Positions 7,485 through 17,282 of a stretch of 64,000 bases of DNA are shown piece by piece. This stretch comes from Leptospiraceae bacterium (lineage in GTDB: Bacteria; Spirochaetota; Leptospiria; Leptospirales; Leptospiraceae), in NCBI GenBank assembly GCA_024233865.1, contig JACKPA010000001.1, positions 1-64,000 of the forward strand, in the 5' to 3' direction. A program made the position numbers and the translations under genes. The number at the start of each line of letters is the position of its first letter. The first letter of the stretch is position 1. The notes under the pieces are model-generated. The model did no database searches, had not been told where the DNA came from, and saw only the letters and a program-made list of their open reading frames with translations.

Positions 7485-9142
7485 TGTAAATGTGACATAA
7501 GGGGATAGCTATGTTTCGAAAAAACCAGAAACACCTACAACAGAAATTTTTCAATCCAGAAAGTAACATGAACTCAACACTTCGAGGCTTTCTAAAAAAG
7601 CATTGGTCAGCATATTTTTACGAAAACATATTTCTCAATATAGATGAAGAAGTATTTGCTCCCCTGTACAGTAACAATATGAGTCGTCCCAATGTTCCAG
7701 TAAACATACTATTCTCCTTAGAAATATTAAAAGAAATGCACAATCTAACAGACCTTCAACTATATGAGAACTATTTATTGAATTATGCATATCAAAGAGC
7801 GTTTGGAATCCAAGATATAAACGAATATACCTTTTGCATAAGAACACTTTATAACTTTCGTGCTACAGTAGCAAAATATGAATATGAAAACAATGTAGAC
7901 TTCTTTGAAACAGTGTTCAAAGACCATCGTGATATTATTATTAAGGAAATGGGAATTCACACAGATTTACAGAGATGTGACTCTACTCAAATAAGGGCAA
8001 ACATCAAAAGGATGAGTCGTTTTACATTGTTCCATAAGACCTTAAGTAATTTATTGATAGAAATAAAGAAGTATGAACCAAATTGTATTTCCAAAGAATT
8101 GCATTCCTTAATAGAACTAATGAAGATGGTGAATACCATCGTTTAAGAAAGCATGAGATAGAAGAGAAGTTAAAATATTTATCAGAGCAGTTATACATTC
8201 ATGTTACAAGATGGAAAGATGATAAAAGAATTAATGCTACTTCATCCTACAAAAATGCGAAAAGATTATTAGCAGAACAGTGCATTGTAAAACAAGAAAA
8301 GGTAGAGATATTAACTCCAAATGAAATCAAATCTGGTTCAATGCAGAATCCATCAGACCCAGACGCGACTTACCGAACCAAGAATGAAGAAAAACATTTT
8401 GGTTATGTATGTCACAGTTCAGAGACCTGCTCTGAAAAGAACGCATTTCAAGTAATAACGGACGTTGTAGTAGAAAAGAATATAGTAGATGATAGTGATT
8501 TATTGGAAGAAAGTCTGGAAGATTTGAAAGAAGAGACAGGTTTGGAGACGATGATAACGGACGGAGGGTATCCATCCGAAGGGGTAAGAGAAACAGCTAA
8601 TAAATTCGATGTAAATATTGTATCCACAAATGTTCGTGGAAAGAGCCCAGAAGAAGGGAATTTGAATAGCAATGATTTTGAATATGATGAATCAGGTCTA
8701 ATAGAATCTTGTCCAATGGGCGAGCGACCAACAAGTCAAAAATTGAAAGATGGTGATTTGGTAGCAAACTTCGATTTTAAAATTTGTGCGAATTGTCCCT
8801 AGGTAAAGATTGTATAGCATTATCAAAAAATCAATCACGTTTAGTAGTAGATGAAAACCGAAGATGGTTGGATAATAGAGAGGATAATTATTACACCCCG
8901 GAATATCAAGAATTGTGTAATCTCCGTCCAGCAGTGGAAGGTCTGATGGAGAAGTTAAAACCTATGTGGAAAAATGGGCGAACACGTTTTCGAGGATTAA
9001 AAAAGGTGCGAAATAGGATGGTTTTAAGGGGAATTGGGTTGAATTTTAGACGATATAGCAGTTGGAAACTGATCCAACTATATAAAAATCTGTCAAAATC
9101 TTTCTCGAAATTTATTTTTGAAATATCTTGCCATTTCAGGGT
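7485..9142 (+). mobile_element. IS1182-family insertion sequence with frameshifted transposase
   Basis: The transposase spans 7511-9170 in three frames (7511-8146, 8083-8802, 8784-9170). The first has the IS1182 opening with NIDEEVFAPLY and the DSTQIRANIKRM block containing a catalytic Asp. The second carries ITDGGYPSEGVRE, and the second and third are joined at the zinc-like motif CANCP/LGKDC, restored by adding one C to the CCC run at 8799-8801. The first break, near 8085-8145, is likewise a small indel. The ends are tentative: CCTGTAAATGTGACATA at the left is roughly the inverse of TATCTTGCCATTTCAGG at the right. It separates the pentapeptide gene from the kinase remnant. Confidence 0.7.
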
Positions 9143-9166
9143 CGAAAATCACTTTGCCTTTTTGCG

Positions 9167-9853
9167 GTGACGTCTTTGATAGATCACAATATAATTGATA
9201 AAATCCACCACGGTGAAAAACACATCATCTTTAGAGCTGAAAAAGAAAACAAAAAAGTTATTATCAAACAACCTTGTAATGAATATCCAACTTACCATGA
9301 ATTAAAGAGAATTCAGAATGAATACGAATTACTACAAAAGATTAGCAAATTTGGAATTACAAAAGTTATAGCTCTAGAAAAATACAAAAACACACTTCTC
9401 TTAATATTTGAGGATATTCAAGGAGTTTCGCTAGATAAAATAATAAAACAAAATGGAAAATTATCAATAAATGATTTTCTTTACATTGCCATTAATGTCC
9501 TAAAAGCATTGGAAGAAATTCATAAAAATCATATTATTCATAAAGATATAAAACCACACAATATAATTTATAATAAAGAAACAAATGAGTTAGAAATCAT
9601 TGACTTTGGAAGTGCAAGTTTATTAAGCAAAGAAACACCTAATATCAATATGGCAAATATTATGGAAGGAACATTGTCATATATCTCTCCTGAACAAACA
9701 GGACGTATGAATAGGATAGTGGACTATAGGACAGACTTTTATTCCTTAGGAGTTACTTTTTATCAGTTATTAACCGGTAAACTTCCTTTTGATTCAAATG
9801 ATACTATGGAACTTATCCATTTGCACTTATCCACCAACAGCAAAAATGTTTAA
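9167..9853 (+). pseudogene. Truncated Ser/Thr protein kinase
   Basis: This is an N-terminal Hanks-type kinase domain. It has VIIK (ATP lysine), HKDIKPHNII (catalytic loop), IIDFGSAS (DFG) and GTLSYISPEQTGRMNR, the activation-segment wording typical of the giant kinase-AAA ATPase-GAF-histidine kinase proteins of cyanobacteria, myxobacteria and leptospires. GTG at 9167 gives a natural N-terminus, whereas longer starts read into the IS end. The frame stops after LPFDSNDTMELIHLHL, in the late C-lobe, so the rest of the kinase fold and all downstream domains are gone. No indel repair extends the match. It is probably a remnant, perhaps linked to the adjacent insertion. Confidence 0.7.
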
Positions 9854-9951
9854 ACCATTTAGATTGGATGCCTATAGCTACCCATTGTTAATAAATTAAT
9901 GATTAATATGAAATTATTTGAAAAGAAAAAAACAATCCAGGTACTAAAAAG

Positions 9952-10275
9952 TTACTCCTTCCATACAATGGTATCACCAACGGCATACAATTTACAACCG
10001 GAAAGCACTTTATATTTTGCCAGTCTTCTTTCACATTCATACAAGGCAAGTTCATTGGCACTCTCCTGGGTATACTGACCTTCAGCATATCCATAAGCCC
10101 AATGCCCTCCTGAATCTTTCGCATACGCCATAGCTTTATAAGGTGGCAGTCTTTCATATCTATCAAAAGCTTTGTCGAAATCAACCACAGTTTTGCAATT
10201 GGAAAACAAAATATTTACTAAAATAACCAATAGAATTATGATAAAACTCGAATTTTTTATTTTAAGATGTGTCAT
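9952..10275 (-). CDS. Small lipoprotein, DUF4189-like
   Basis: ATG at 10275 gives 107 residues and has AGGAG upstream (TTAGGAGAACAG); longer frames start inside the Gly-rich coding region of the neighbour. A hydrophobic N-terminus ends in the lipobox LFSNC (Cys27), predicting a lipoprotein. The mature part has KAMAYAKDSGGHWAYGYA and a spaced Cys pair (YECERRL, LSGCKLYAVGD), which looks like DUF4189-type secreted proteins with a disulfide. It follows the Gly/Ser-rich lipoprotein gene by 43 bases on the same strand, so the two may be co-transcribed. Confidence 0.6.
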   Translation of the reverse strand: MTHLKIKNSSFIIILLVILVNILFSNCKTVVDFDKAFDRYERLPPYKAMAYAKDSGGHWAYGYAEGQYTQESANELALYECERRLAKYKVLSGCKLYAVGDTIVWKE

Positions 10276-10318
10276 AAGAATCTGTTCTCCTAATCTTTTG
10301 AAGTTGTAAACAAATATT

Positions 10319-10699
10319 TCAGCCACCACCACCGCCACTTCCACCGCCGCCACCTCCACCGCCGCCACCACTTCCGCCGCTACTTCCACCACTACTGCTG
10401 CTACCATAGCCACTACTAGAAGAGCTGCTTTTTTTTCTAGCTTGAGTTTTACATTGTTCTGTCACCACAAATTCTAAAAGACAAATAGTAATTTTGTTAT
10501 TATAACACGAATTTTTTGAAACTATGTCACCATCACCCTGAGTACCGCAATCCTCGTAAGTCAATAGATTGTAGGTACAAATAGGTAAAAAAGGAAGATC
10601 GAAACTACAATGATTATCATTTCTAGAAGTTGTACAGGATAGTGCAAAAAATAAACTCAACATACAGATTTTAAAAACAAATTTCTTTAGCCCTTTCAT
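10319..10699 (-). CDS. Lipoprotein with Gly/Ser-rich tail
   Basis: The product has 126 residues. The signal ends in FFALSC (Cys22), a spirochaete-style lipobox. The mature region contains at least six Cys residues (HCSF, PICTY, EDCGT, NSCYN, TICLL, TEQCK), suggesting disulfides. From about residue 89 the chain is only Ser, Gly and a Tyr: a Ser run, then Gly runs up to ten long. The tail is coded by imperfect GGTGGC-like triplets (10319-10440), a simple repeat that could change length by slippage. Function unknown. Confidence 0.6.
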   Translation of the reverse strand: MKGLKKFVFKICMLSLFFALSCTTSRNDNHCSFDLPFLPICTYNLLTYEDCGTQGDGDIVSKNSCYNNKITICLLEFVVTEQCKTQARKKSSSSSSGYGSSSSGGSSGGSGGGGGGGGGGSGGGGG

Positions 10700-10731
10700 A
10701 TTTATTTAGACGAAAATTAAAGCAAATTGGA

Positions 10732-13134
10732 TTAAAATATATAAGGTGCTATATTATTTTGAATTTCTTGTGGTACAATAAAATCCGTATTTTGCTTTTG
10801 CTCCTCTCTAATTGCCGGAAGAATAAATTCCTGAATAAATTGTGATTTGAAATCCGCATATTTAAGCGCAGATTCATAAAATTTCAAGGCTTCTTGGATA
10901 TTTCCTTTTTTTAGATTGATTTTCCATAAGTAAAAATTAGAAATAAGGATACCTTTTTCATTATTTATTTCTAGGTTGAATTCCAGACTGTCTGTGGCAT
11001 GAGTTTCTGCGTCTTCCATGCGATTTGTAGCCAAGCAAGATTCGACTTTCAGCCTTTTTATAGAAGCCATTTTTACCATATCATTATATTTTTTGTATAT
11101 TTTATAACTGTCTTTAAAAGAGCGAGAAGCATTGTCGTGATCTTTTAATTCTACTAAAATTTCCCCTATTGTGTATAAAACTTTAGATAAAAATAACTCC
11201 CTTTCTTTTAAATCAACATAAGCGGAATCACGCAAAAATGTTTCAGAGCGATACAGAGGGTCAAATATTTTTTTACATTCGATCTGCATTCTTTCTTCTT
11301 GTTTATGTATTCGCTCTTCTTCGTCCGTAATGTTTAGTTCGTCTAGATACTTTTTGATATTTATCTTACATAGCACTTTTTGAGAACTGGCATTCCAAAA
11401 AAGAGCTTTTCCTTTTTGAAAATCGTCTGTTTTTGTACTTAAAACAGAATCAGAAAAACGAATAACATCTTCTGCTGTCCATACACTATTGTTGGTATCC
11501 TCCAATCCATTACTCATAATAAAAGCTATTTCTGCCAAATATAAATAAGATTCGGAATCTAGCCTTTCGTTAGGAACATTGTCTTTTATAGTATTCGAAT
11601 ATTCAATAATACTATAATATTTGTTTTTAAATTCGGCTTGCCAATTGTTTAACGTAATGGTCAGAAGTTTAAGGATTTTCTTTCGCTTTTCTTCCCAATT
11701 TAATATTTCTTTTTCTGCTTTTAAAACTGCTTGCTCCATAAAATGAAGTGCATTTTCAATTTGTTTGTTTTGAAAGCAATGTTCTGCGGAATCCAAATTA
11801 CTCTGAACCGACAGAGAAGCATATTTAGTAGAAGCAAGAAAAGAATAGTCTGCGATCTTTTGTAAAATTTCAGGAGATTTGTGGTGGGTTTGAACAGAAA
11901 TATGGATTTCTGTTAGCCTATCGTTGTATTCTTTTACTATCGGATGGTTGTTTTTATGACTGTCCGGGTTGCATAAGGTTTGAAAAATAACCGTATACAA
12001 TAGATTGTCTGCGAATTTATAGGAATTGCCTTCTCTTACAATTAGATTTGTTTCTTCCAAACTTCTCAGTTTGTACAAAAGTTCTAAGGAATTTTTTGAT
12101 AGTAGTTGAGACAATGTATCAACGTCAAACGTAAAACCTATGGTAGAAGCAGCTTCTAAAACTTGTTTATGTTCTTCCTTTAAATGAGCTAATTTCACTA
12201 AATATTCGCTGGCAATTGCTGGTGAGACGAGCAAGCGATTGGCATTTCCAACAAACAAAACCCCCCGATCCGTTTTCTGGAAACTTTCCTCGCCTAAATA
12301 TTTCAGAGATTCAAAAATATGCAAGCTAGGTATTCTATTCTGATTTGAAAACAGATCAAAAATTTTCTCAAATAATTGAGTAGAAGGCTTGGATTTAGAA
12401 AAATGTAATATATTAAAAAACAAGTCTTCCGCGTCATTTTTTTCCAATCCGTTTAAATATATTTGTTCCGGAACAAAATCTTTATTTTTTAGAATATGAT
12501 TTTGATCTAGGTTTTCGTGGAATAAGCCAATAAATAGGCTATTTATCTTTTTATCTTTTAGTTCTTTTTGAATCGAGCCAATTAAATCAAGGCTTTCTTG
12601 GTCTATATTTTGAAAGTTATCAAGTATAAAAAAGAAGTTCTTACTTTCTTGATGGTTCTTTGCAATATGAATTAACAATTTTACAAATTCTTTTGCTATA
12701 ATTTTCCGGAGGATAATCGGATGTTCTTTTTCTATCCAATCTTTTTTTCTAATTAACTCTACAAAAGGCAGAGAACTTTTTTTTAAAAAAGAAAACAAAC
12801 CTACATTTGCGTTATAGAATTCAAGAATCAAAGAAATTTCTTTTGTATTACTTACAGCGCTTAAAAACGTGTTGTACCGGCTAAACTCTTTATTGGGATA
12901 TTCATTGAAGTGAATATATAACTCCAACCTATTCGGGTATAAATCATCTTTAAAAGCTTCTCTAATTAAACGATGTTTGCCGCTCCATTTATCTCCACGG
13001 ATAAGCAAAAACTTTTCATTTATGCATAGTTTAATTTTTTGTATAATTTCTTCTATATAATGCTTTTGGATTGTGGTCAGTGGAATATCGTTAGGATTTC
13101 CTAATAATCGGATTAAGTCTGAGGTTGAATTCAT
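10732..13134 (-). CDS. STAND-like AAA ATPase with helical repeat tail
   Basis: The product has 800 residues. The Walker A motif is GDKWSGKH (residues 47-54), with His in the usual Ser/Thr place; Walker B is FFILD (Asp172). A winged-helix-like region follows at about 310-390, then TPR-like helices to the end. This is the organisation of the ATPase part of the giant Ser/Thr kinase-AAA-histidine kinase proteins, here without kinase or GAF domains. The altered Walker A may weaken catalysis. A truncated kinase lies 0.9 kb away on the opposite strand. No signal or membrane segments. A role as signalling scaffold is inferred. Confidence 0.6.
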   Translation of the reverse strand: MNSTSDLIRLLGNPNDIPLTTIQKHYIEEIIQKIKLCINEKFLLIRGDKWSGKHRLIREAFKDDLYPNRLELYIHFNEYPNKEFSRYNTFLSAVSNTKEISLILEFYNANVGLFSFLKKSSLPFVELIRKKDWIEKEHPIILRKIIAKEFVKLLIHIAKNHQESKNFFFILDNFQNIDQESLDLIGSIQKELKDKKINSLFIGLFHENLDQNHILKNKDFVPEQIYLNGLEKNDAEDLFFNILHFSKSKPSTQLFEKIFDLFSNQNRIPSLHIFESLKYLGEESFQKTDRGVLFVGNANRLLVSPAIASEYLVKLAHLKEEHKQVLEAASTIGFTFDVDTLSQLLSKNSLELLYKLRSLEETNLIVREGNSYKFADNLLYTVIFQTLCNPDSHKNNHPIVKEYNDRLTEIHISVQTHHKSPEILQKIADYSFLASTKYASLSVQSNLDSAEHCFQNKQIENALHFMEQAVLKAEKEILNWEEKRKKILKLLTITLNNWQAEFKNKYYSIIEYSNTIKDNVPNERLDSESYLYLAEIAFIMSNGLEDTNNSVWTAEDVIRFSDSVLSTKTDDFQKGKALFWNASSQKVLCKINIKKYLDELNITDEEERIHKQEERMQIECKKIFDPLYRSETFLRDSAYVDLKERELFLSKVLYTIGEILVELKDHDNASRSFKDSYKIYKKYNDMVKMASIKRLKVESCLATNRMEDAETHATDSLEFNLEINNEKGILISNFYLWKINLKKGNIQEALKFYESALKYADFKSQFIQEFILPAIREEQKQNTDFIVPQEIQNNIAPYIF

Positions 13135-13249
13135 TGAATTTAAGGTACTTTCTTCTTAATTGTTATATACAAAAAAACCTATCTATTGTTATAAACAAGT
13201 AGAAAATATACCAAAACTCAAGAAGTATTCGGGAATTTTCGCTCTACGA

Positions 13250-13972
13250 CTATTGAATTTTGAATATATCACCCAATTCCGAAAAAGGAATCTTTGCTTC
13301 AACCGCCTGGACAGCATGAAAATCATAAATATTAATGATATTTAAAGCGTCTTTTGTTAGATAAAAATCATACACTTCTTTTTTATCGTGCTCAAATTCA
13401 CTTACAGATTCTATGATTCCGTTTTTTAACAGGTTTTTTGCGATCAAATCGTTGATTTTTTTTGTGTAATTCTTGTCTTTAAACAAATCTTTATAAGAAA
13501 TCAATTTGCTTGTGTAAACATCTATATTAAAAGCTTTGAAAGTATTATTGGGGTAAGCAGAACCATACACATAGTCAAGTCCTGCATAATAAACGCTAAA
13601 TATTTTTCCATCATTCAATTTTACCTCATAGTTTACTTCCAAAGTAAAATTGAATTTAACATTTTTGGTTGGTGGAGGGTCGCATAAAGTTTTGTCTCTG
13701 TATTTTTTGAGGCTTAAGAAATTTCTTTTTAAAAATTTGTTTATTTCATTGATTTTTGGGTATTGTTTTTCGGTATTTTTAGGTGTAGATAAAACCGGAT
13801 AACGAATTATAACATTACAATGTCTAATTACTTTCTCAACCGTTTTTGCTTGAACAATAAACCGATTGTCTGAGGAGTCTGCCTTTAGAGGATACGAACT
13901 CCACAAGATTACAAAAAGTATAACAGGCTTCCAGCCTGCTCCGGTAATCCAATTATAATTCATGGCTATCAT
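13250..13972 (-). CDS. Exported DUF3298-like protein
   Basis: The product has 240 residues. An N-terminal hydrophobic stretch (VILFVILWSSYPLKADS) looks like a signal peptide. The later half, with DGKIFSVYYAGLDYVYGSA, FNIDVYTSKLISYKDLF and a YDFYLTKDALNI segment, matches the DUF3298 (RsiV C-terminal-like) fold. The start is uncertain: ATG at 13972 or at 13963. Codons 10-16 coincide with a short palindrome (CAGGCTTCCAGCCTG) of a kind repeated elsewhere in the window, so the repeat may have been captured into the 5' end. It begins two bases after the ilvE stop and is probably co-transcribed. Confidence 0.6.
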   Translation of the reverse strand: MIAMNYNWITGAGWKPVILFVILWSSYPLKADSSDNRFIVQAKTVEKVIRHCNVIIRYPVLSTPKNTEKQYPKINEINKFLKRNFLSLKKYRDKTLCDPPPTKNVKFNFTLEVNYEVKLNDGKIFSVYYAGLDYVYGSAYPNNTFKAFNIDVYTSKLISYKDLFKDKNYTKKINDLIAKNLLKNGIIESVSEFEHDKKEVYDFYLTKDALNIINIYDFHAVQAVEAKIPFSELGDIFKIQ

Positions 13973-13973
13973 T

Positions 13974-14897
13974 TTAATAAACCGGTGTCAACCAATGCTT
14001 AAATTTTTCCTCTTTGTTTTTCACAATATTAAAGAATATGTCTTGGAGAGTCTTGGTGACCGGACCAATTTGTCCCTTTCCAATGGTTCGATGGTCTATT
14101 TCTTTGACCCATGCTACTTGTGCCCCAGTGCCGGAAAAAAAGACTTCATCACTAACATACAATTCACTTCTCAAAATATCTCTTTCTATAACGTTAAAAC
14201 CCAATCCTTTTGCTAATTCGATAATAGACCTCCTTGTAATTCCTTCTAGGATAGAAGCGGACACAGGGGTTGTAATCAAGTTTCCGTCTCGAACGATAAA
14301 TAGGTTTTCCGCCGACCCTTCGGCTACAAAGCCTCTTGAATCCAAAAAAATTGCTTCATCGCACCCGGATTGAAGAGCTTCGGATTTTGCAAGAGCGGAA
14401 TTTAGATAACCTCCGGAAGCTTTGGAAATAGCCGGAATGATATTATCATCAATTCTTCTCCAACTTGAAATTTTCGTAAGCAATCCACGTTTAGTATCAA
14501 TATAATCATTTAACTTAAGGACGTAAATGGCAAAGTCCGTTTCAAGGTCATGCAATTTAGGAGACAATTCATAAGAAGATACATAAACAAAAGGACGGAT
14601 ATAGATATTTTCAAGGTAACCACATTCTTTAACCAAATTTAGAGTGATTTCAGTCAAGTCTTCAATGGATTTATCAAAACTTAATTGAAGCATTTTAGCA
14701 GAATTGGTTAATCTTTTGTAGTGATCTTTAATTCTAAATATAAAAACGTTTTCAAAATCCTTATTATAGTATCCTCGAATTCCACCAAATACAGCAGTTC
14801 CATATTGTAACGCATTGGTTTGAATATTAACGTTTGCCTCATTGGAAGGAACAATTTTTCCTCGAAAATAACTTAGGTCTTTTGGTAATTTACTCAT
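13974..14897 (-). CDS. ilvE: Branched-chain amino acid aminotransferase
   Basis: The product has 307 residues, the normal length. It transfers amino groups between glutamate and the 2-oxo acids of Leu, Ile and Val (EC 2.6.1.42), using PLP. The Schiff-base lysine is Lys159 in ISKASGGYLNSALA, the same number as in E. coli IlvE. FGGIRGYY, RPFVYVS, AEGSAENLF, PVSASILEGITR and SGTGAQVAWVKEID are family motifs of the fold-type IV transaminases. It lies downstream of ilvC on the same strand with a 124-base spacer containing an inverted repeat. Together they cover two late steps of valine/isoleucine synthesis. Confidence 0.95.
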   Translation of the reverse strand: MSKLPKDLSYFRGKIVPSNEANVNIQTNALQYGTAVFGGIRGYYNKDFENVFIFRIKDHYKRLTNSAKMLQLSFDKSIEDLTEITLNLVKECGYLENIYIRPFVYVSSYELSPKLHDLETDFAIYVLKLNDYIDTKRGLLTKISSWRRIDDNIIPAISKASGGYLNSALAKSEALQSGCDEAIFLDSRGFVAEGSAENLFIVRDGNLITTPVSASILEGITRRSIIELAKGLGFNVIERDILRSELYVSDEVFFSGTGAQVAWVKEIDHRTIGKGQIGPVTKTLQDIFFNIVKNKEEKFKHWLTPVY

Positions 14898-14918
14898 TTT
14901 TTTTCCTTGTTTTTGCTC

Positions 14919-15021
14919 CCTTCGGCACTTCGACTTTGCTCAGTGCATCGCTACGCTCAGGGAGCGTCCTATTCAGACGTTTAAGCGTAGCTTTATCCGG
15001 TCATTGAGCGTAGTCGAAATG
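14919..15021. repeat. Dispersed inverted repeat of the CGACTACGCTCA type
   Basis: The ilvC-ilvE spacer contains ACTTCGACTTTGCTCAGTG (from about 14928), CGCTACGCTCAGGGAGCG and, in inverse orientation, CATTGAGCGTAGTCGAAATG (15002-15021). The wording (TTCGACTACGCTCA and its complement) is familiar from dispersed palindromic repeats in many bacterial genomes. It may form a long hairpin between the two genes and modulate the downstream ilvE message. Confidence 0.55.
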
Positions 15022-16023
15022 TTACCTTGCCAACCATTTCATCATACTACGCAACTTTGCACCAACTTTTTCAATTGGATGATTTGCACCTTTTTCTCGC
15101 AGTTTTTGAAAATTAGGATAACCGGCTTTTGTTTCTTTCACCCATTCCCCGGCAAATTTTGCGCCTTTGTCTTTCTGAATCTCAGATAAAATTTCTTTCA
15201 TTCTTGCTTTTGCACCTGCATCAACTACTCTTGGTCCTCTGGTTAGGTCTCCGTATTCAGCAGTGTCAGAAATCGAATATCTCATTCTGGCAAGACCGCC
15301 TTCATAGATCAAATCCGTAATCAATTTTACTTCATGAAGACATTCAAAATAAGCAATTTCCGGGTCATATCCGGCTTCAGTTAAGGTTTCAAATCCAGCC
15401 AAAATCAAAGAAGATAAACCTCCGCACAAAACGGCTTGTTCTCCGAAGAGATCAGTTTCTGTTTCTTCTCGAAAACTGGTTTCTAAAATTCCGGCTCTAC
15501 CTCCACCGACTCCACTAGCGTGTGCCAAAGCTCTTTTTTTGGTATTTCCGGTTGCATCCTGGTGAATTGCTATCAAACAAGGAACGCCTCCACCCTCGGT
15601 AAAAACTCTTCTAACTAGGTGCCCGGGTCCCTTAGGAGCTACCATATAAACGTCTACATTTTTTGGAGGAAGGATCAAGTCAAAATGAATGTTGAACCCA
15701 TGCGAAAAAACAAGAGCGTCTCCATCTTTTAAACTAGGTTCTATATCACTTTTGTACATATCAGCCTGGACTGTATCGGGAGCTAAAATTTGAATAATAT
15801 CAGCCTTTTTAGAAGCTTCCTTAACCGAATAAACCTCAAACCCTGCTTCTTTTGCCTCTTTTTCTGATTTGGAACCTTCTCGCAAACCAATAATTACCTT
15901 CAATCCGCTGTCTTTCATATTCTGGGCTTGTGCGTGCCCCTGGCTTCCGTAACCGATTACAGCTATGGTTTTTCCGCTTAAAATGCTTAAATCACAATCC
16001 TGGTCATAGTATAAATGTGCCAT
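15022..16023 (-). CDS. ilvC: Ketol-acid reductoisomerase
   Basis: The product has 333 residues, the usual size of class I enzymes. It isomerises and reduces acetolactate or acetohydroxybutyrate (EC 1.1.1.86) with NADPH and Mg2+. The Rossmann motif is GYGSQGHAQAQN; the following GLREGSKS carries the Arg/Ser set for the NADPH phosphate. The metal-binding stretch is EETETDLFGEQAVLCGG, and KGPGHLVRR and YGDLTRGPRV are further signatures. GGTGAG lies ahead of ATG. A weak promoter-like pair (TTGATT, 16 bases, TATGAA) occurs about 50-75 bases upstream. It is first in the ilvC-ilvE-DUF3298 gene series. Confidence 0.96.
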   Translation of the reverse strand: MAHLYYDQDCDLSILSGKTIAVIGYGSQGHAQAQNMKDSGLKVIIGLREGSKSEKEAKEAGFEVYSVKEASKKADIIQILAPDTVQADMYKSDIEPSLKDGDALVFSHGFNIHFDLILPPKNVDVYMVAPKGPGHLVRRVFTEGGGVPCLIAIHQDATGNTKKRALAHASGVGGGRAGILETSFREETETDLFGEQAVLCGGLSSLILAGFETLTEAGYDPEIAYFECLHEVKLITDLIYEGGLARMRYSISDTAEYGDLTRGPRVVDAGAKARMKEILSEIQKDKGAKFAGEWVKETKAGYPNFQKLREKGANHPIEKVGAKLRSMMKWLAR

Positions 16024-16205
16024 TCAACTCACCCTTTAAATTTATTAATAAAGATAACAATATTTTTCATATCACATTTGGGAAGGGAATCAAAAAGAAA
16101 AGTAGTTTTTAGTTGTTTGTATAAAATTATTCGATTGCTTTCTTTCTATTTTTAAGCTTTTAATAAAAACAGATATTAAATCAAAATAATTTGGAATAAG
16201 CAAGA

Positions 16206-17261
16206 TTGATAAAACTCAATTTAAAAAAAATTTGGAATAAAACCACAAAATTAATTCTATTTTTAAAATCAGAGATTTTTGTTTTTCTTCATTATTTTAA
16301 AATATTCGTAAAACCAGTCTTATTTTTACTTTTGCTCTTGTGCATGGGAACGTTTGGGTATAAATTTTTAGAAAGAGATTGGTCTTTCTTTGATGCGGTT
16401 TATATGACCATTATATCTATCACAACCGTAGGATATGGAGAAGTTCATCCTTTGTCCGAGCCAGGTAGGTATTTTACGATATTCTTGTTGATTGGCGGTG
16501 TTGTCTTTTATGGTGTCACCATCAATACTATTGCAAGAAGTATGATTGAAAACAAATTTAGTGAATATATGGTGTCGATAAGAATGCAAAACAAAATCCA
16601 GAACCTTAAAAATCATTATATCGTTTGTGGTGGAGGTAGGATGGCTGTCACCATAGGAAAAGAGCTGGAGGGTGCCAAAAAAGAGTTTGTATTTATTGAA
16701 AATAACAAAGATGCCCCTATAATGTTTCAAAGTACTAAATATCCGGTTATAGAAGGTAACGCTCTATTGGAAGAAACTCTAATAGAAGCAAAAATTAAAG
16801 ATGCCACAGGTTTGGCTGCTGTCCTACCTACGGACGCGGACAATCTTTTTGTAGTCCTTTCTGCCAAAAAACTAAATCCTTCCCTTAACATCATCACAAG
16901 AATTTCTTATGAAACTACAAGACCTAAAATGATCCAAGCCGGTGCCAACAAAGTGATTTCTCCTTATAGTGTAGGCGGAATACAAATTGCAAGGTCTTTT
17001 ATCAATCCCGAAATTGATGATTTTCTTGAAATTATTATGGATAAGGCTAGTTTTGAATTTGAAATGAAAATCGTCAAAATCGAAAAACACGATAAATACC
17101 ACGCTAAAAAACTCAGAAACGCTGATTTCAGAAAAGATGGTTTTATGGTAATTGGAGTTCGCTTCCCCGACGGTAAACAGCTCTTTGCACCGGAAGCCGA
17201 TTTTGTGTTAAAAGAAGGATATGAGGTCTTGTTATTAGGAGCAGGGGAAAACAAAAAGTAA
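16206..17261 (+). CDS. Potassium channel with RCK (TrkA-N/TrkA-C) domain
   Basis: The product has 351 residues, starting at TTG (no better ATG keeps the first helix). TM1 is about residues 35-52. The pore loop has the K+ filter TTVGYGE (residues 73-79). TM2 is about 86-108 (FTIFLLIGGVVFYGV). A cytoplasmic RCK domain follows: HYIVCGGGRMA is the nucleotide-binding glycine motif, and EGNALLEETL a conserved turn. The last 90 residues fit TrkA-C. The layout is that of MthK-type channels, which form tetramers gated by ligand binding to an RCK ring. Convergent with the next gene. Confidence 0.9.
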   Translation: MIKLNLKKIWNKTTKLILFLKSEIFVFLHYFKIFVKPVLFLLLLLCMGTFGYKFLERDWSFFDAVYMTIISITTVGYGEVHPLSEPGRYFTIFLLIGGVVFYGVTINTIARSMIENKFSEYMVSIRMQNKIQNLKNHYIVCGGGRMAVTIGKELEGAKKEFVFIENNKDAPIMFQSTKYPVIEGNALLEETLIEAKIKDATGLAAVLPTDADNLFVVLSAKKLNPSLNIITRISYETTRPKMIQAGANKVISPYSVGGIQIARSFINPEIDDFLEIIMDKASFEFEMKIVKIEKHDKYHAKKLRNADFRKDGFMVIGVRFPDGKQLFAPEADFVLKEGYEVLLLGAGENKK

Positions 17262-17282
17262 ACTTGGTAGGCTATAAACTTT

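Noticed and set aside
9903..10184. Minus-strand frame overlapping the small lipoprotein gene
   Set aside because: It overlaps the better supported gene at 9952-10275, which has a lipobox and a ribosome binding site.
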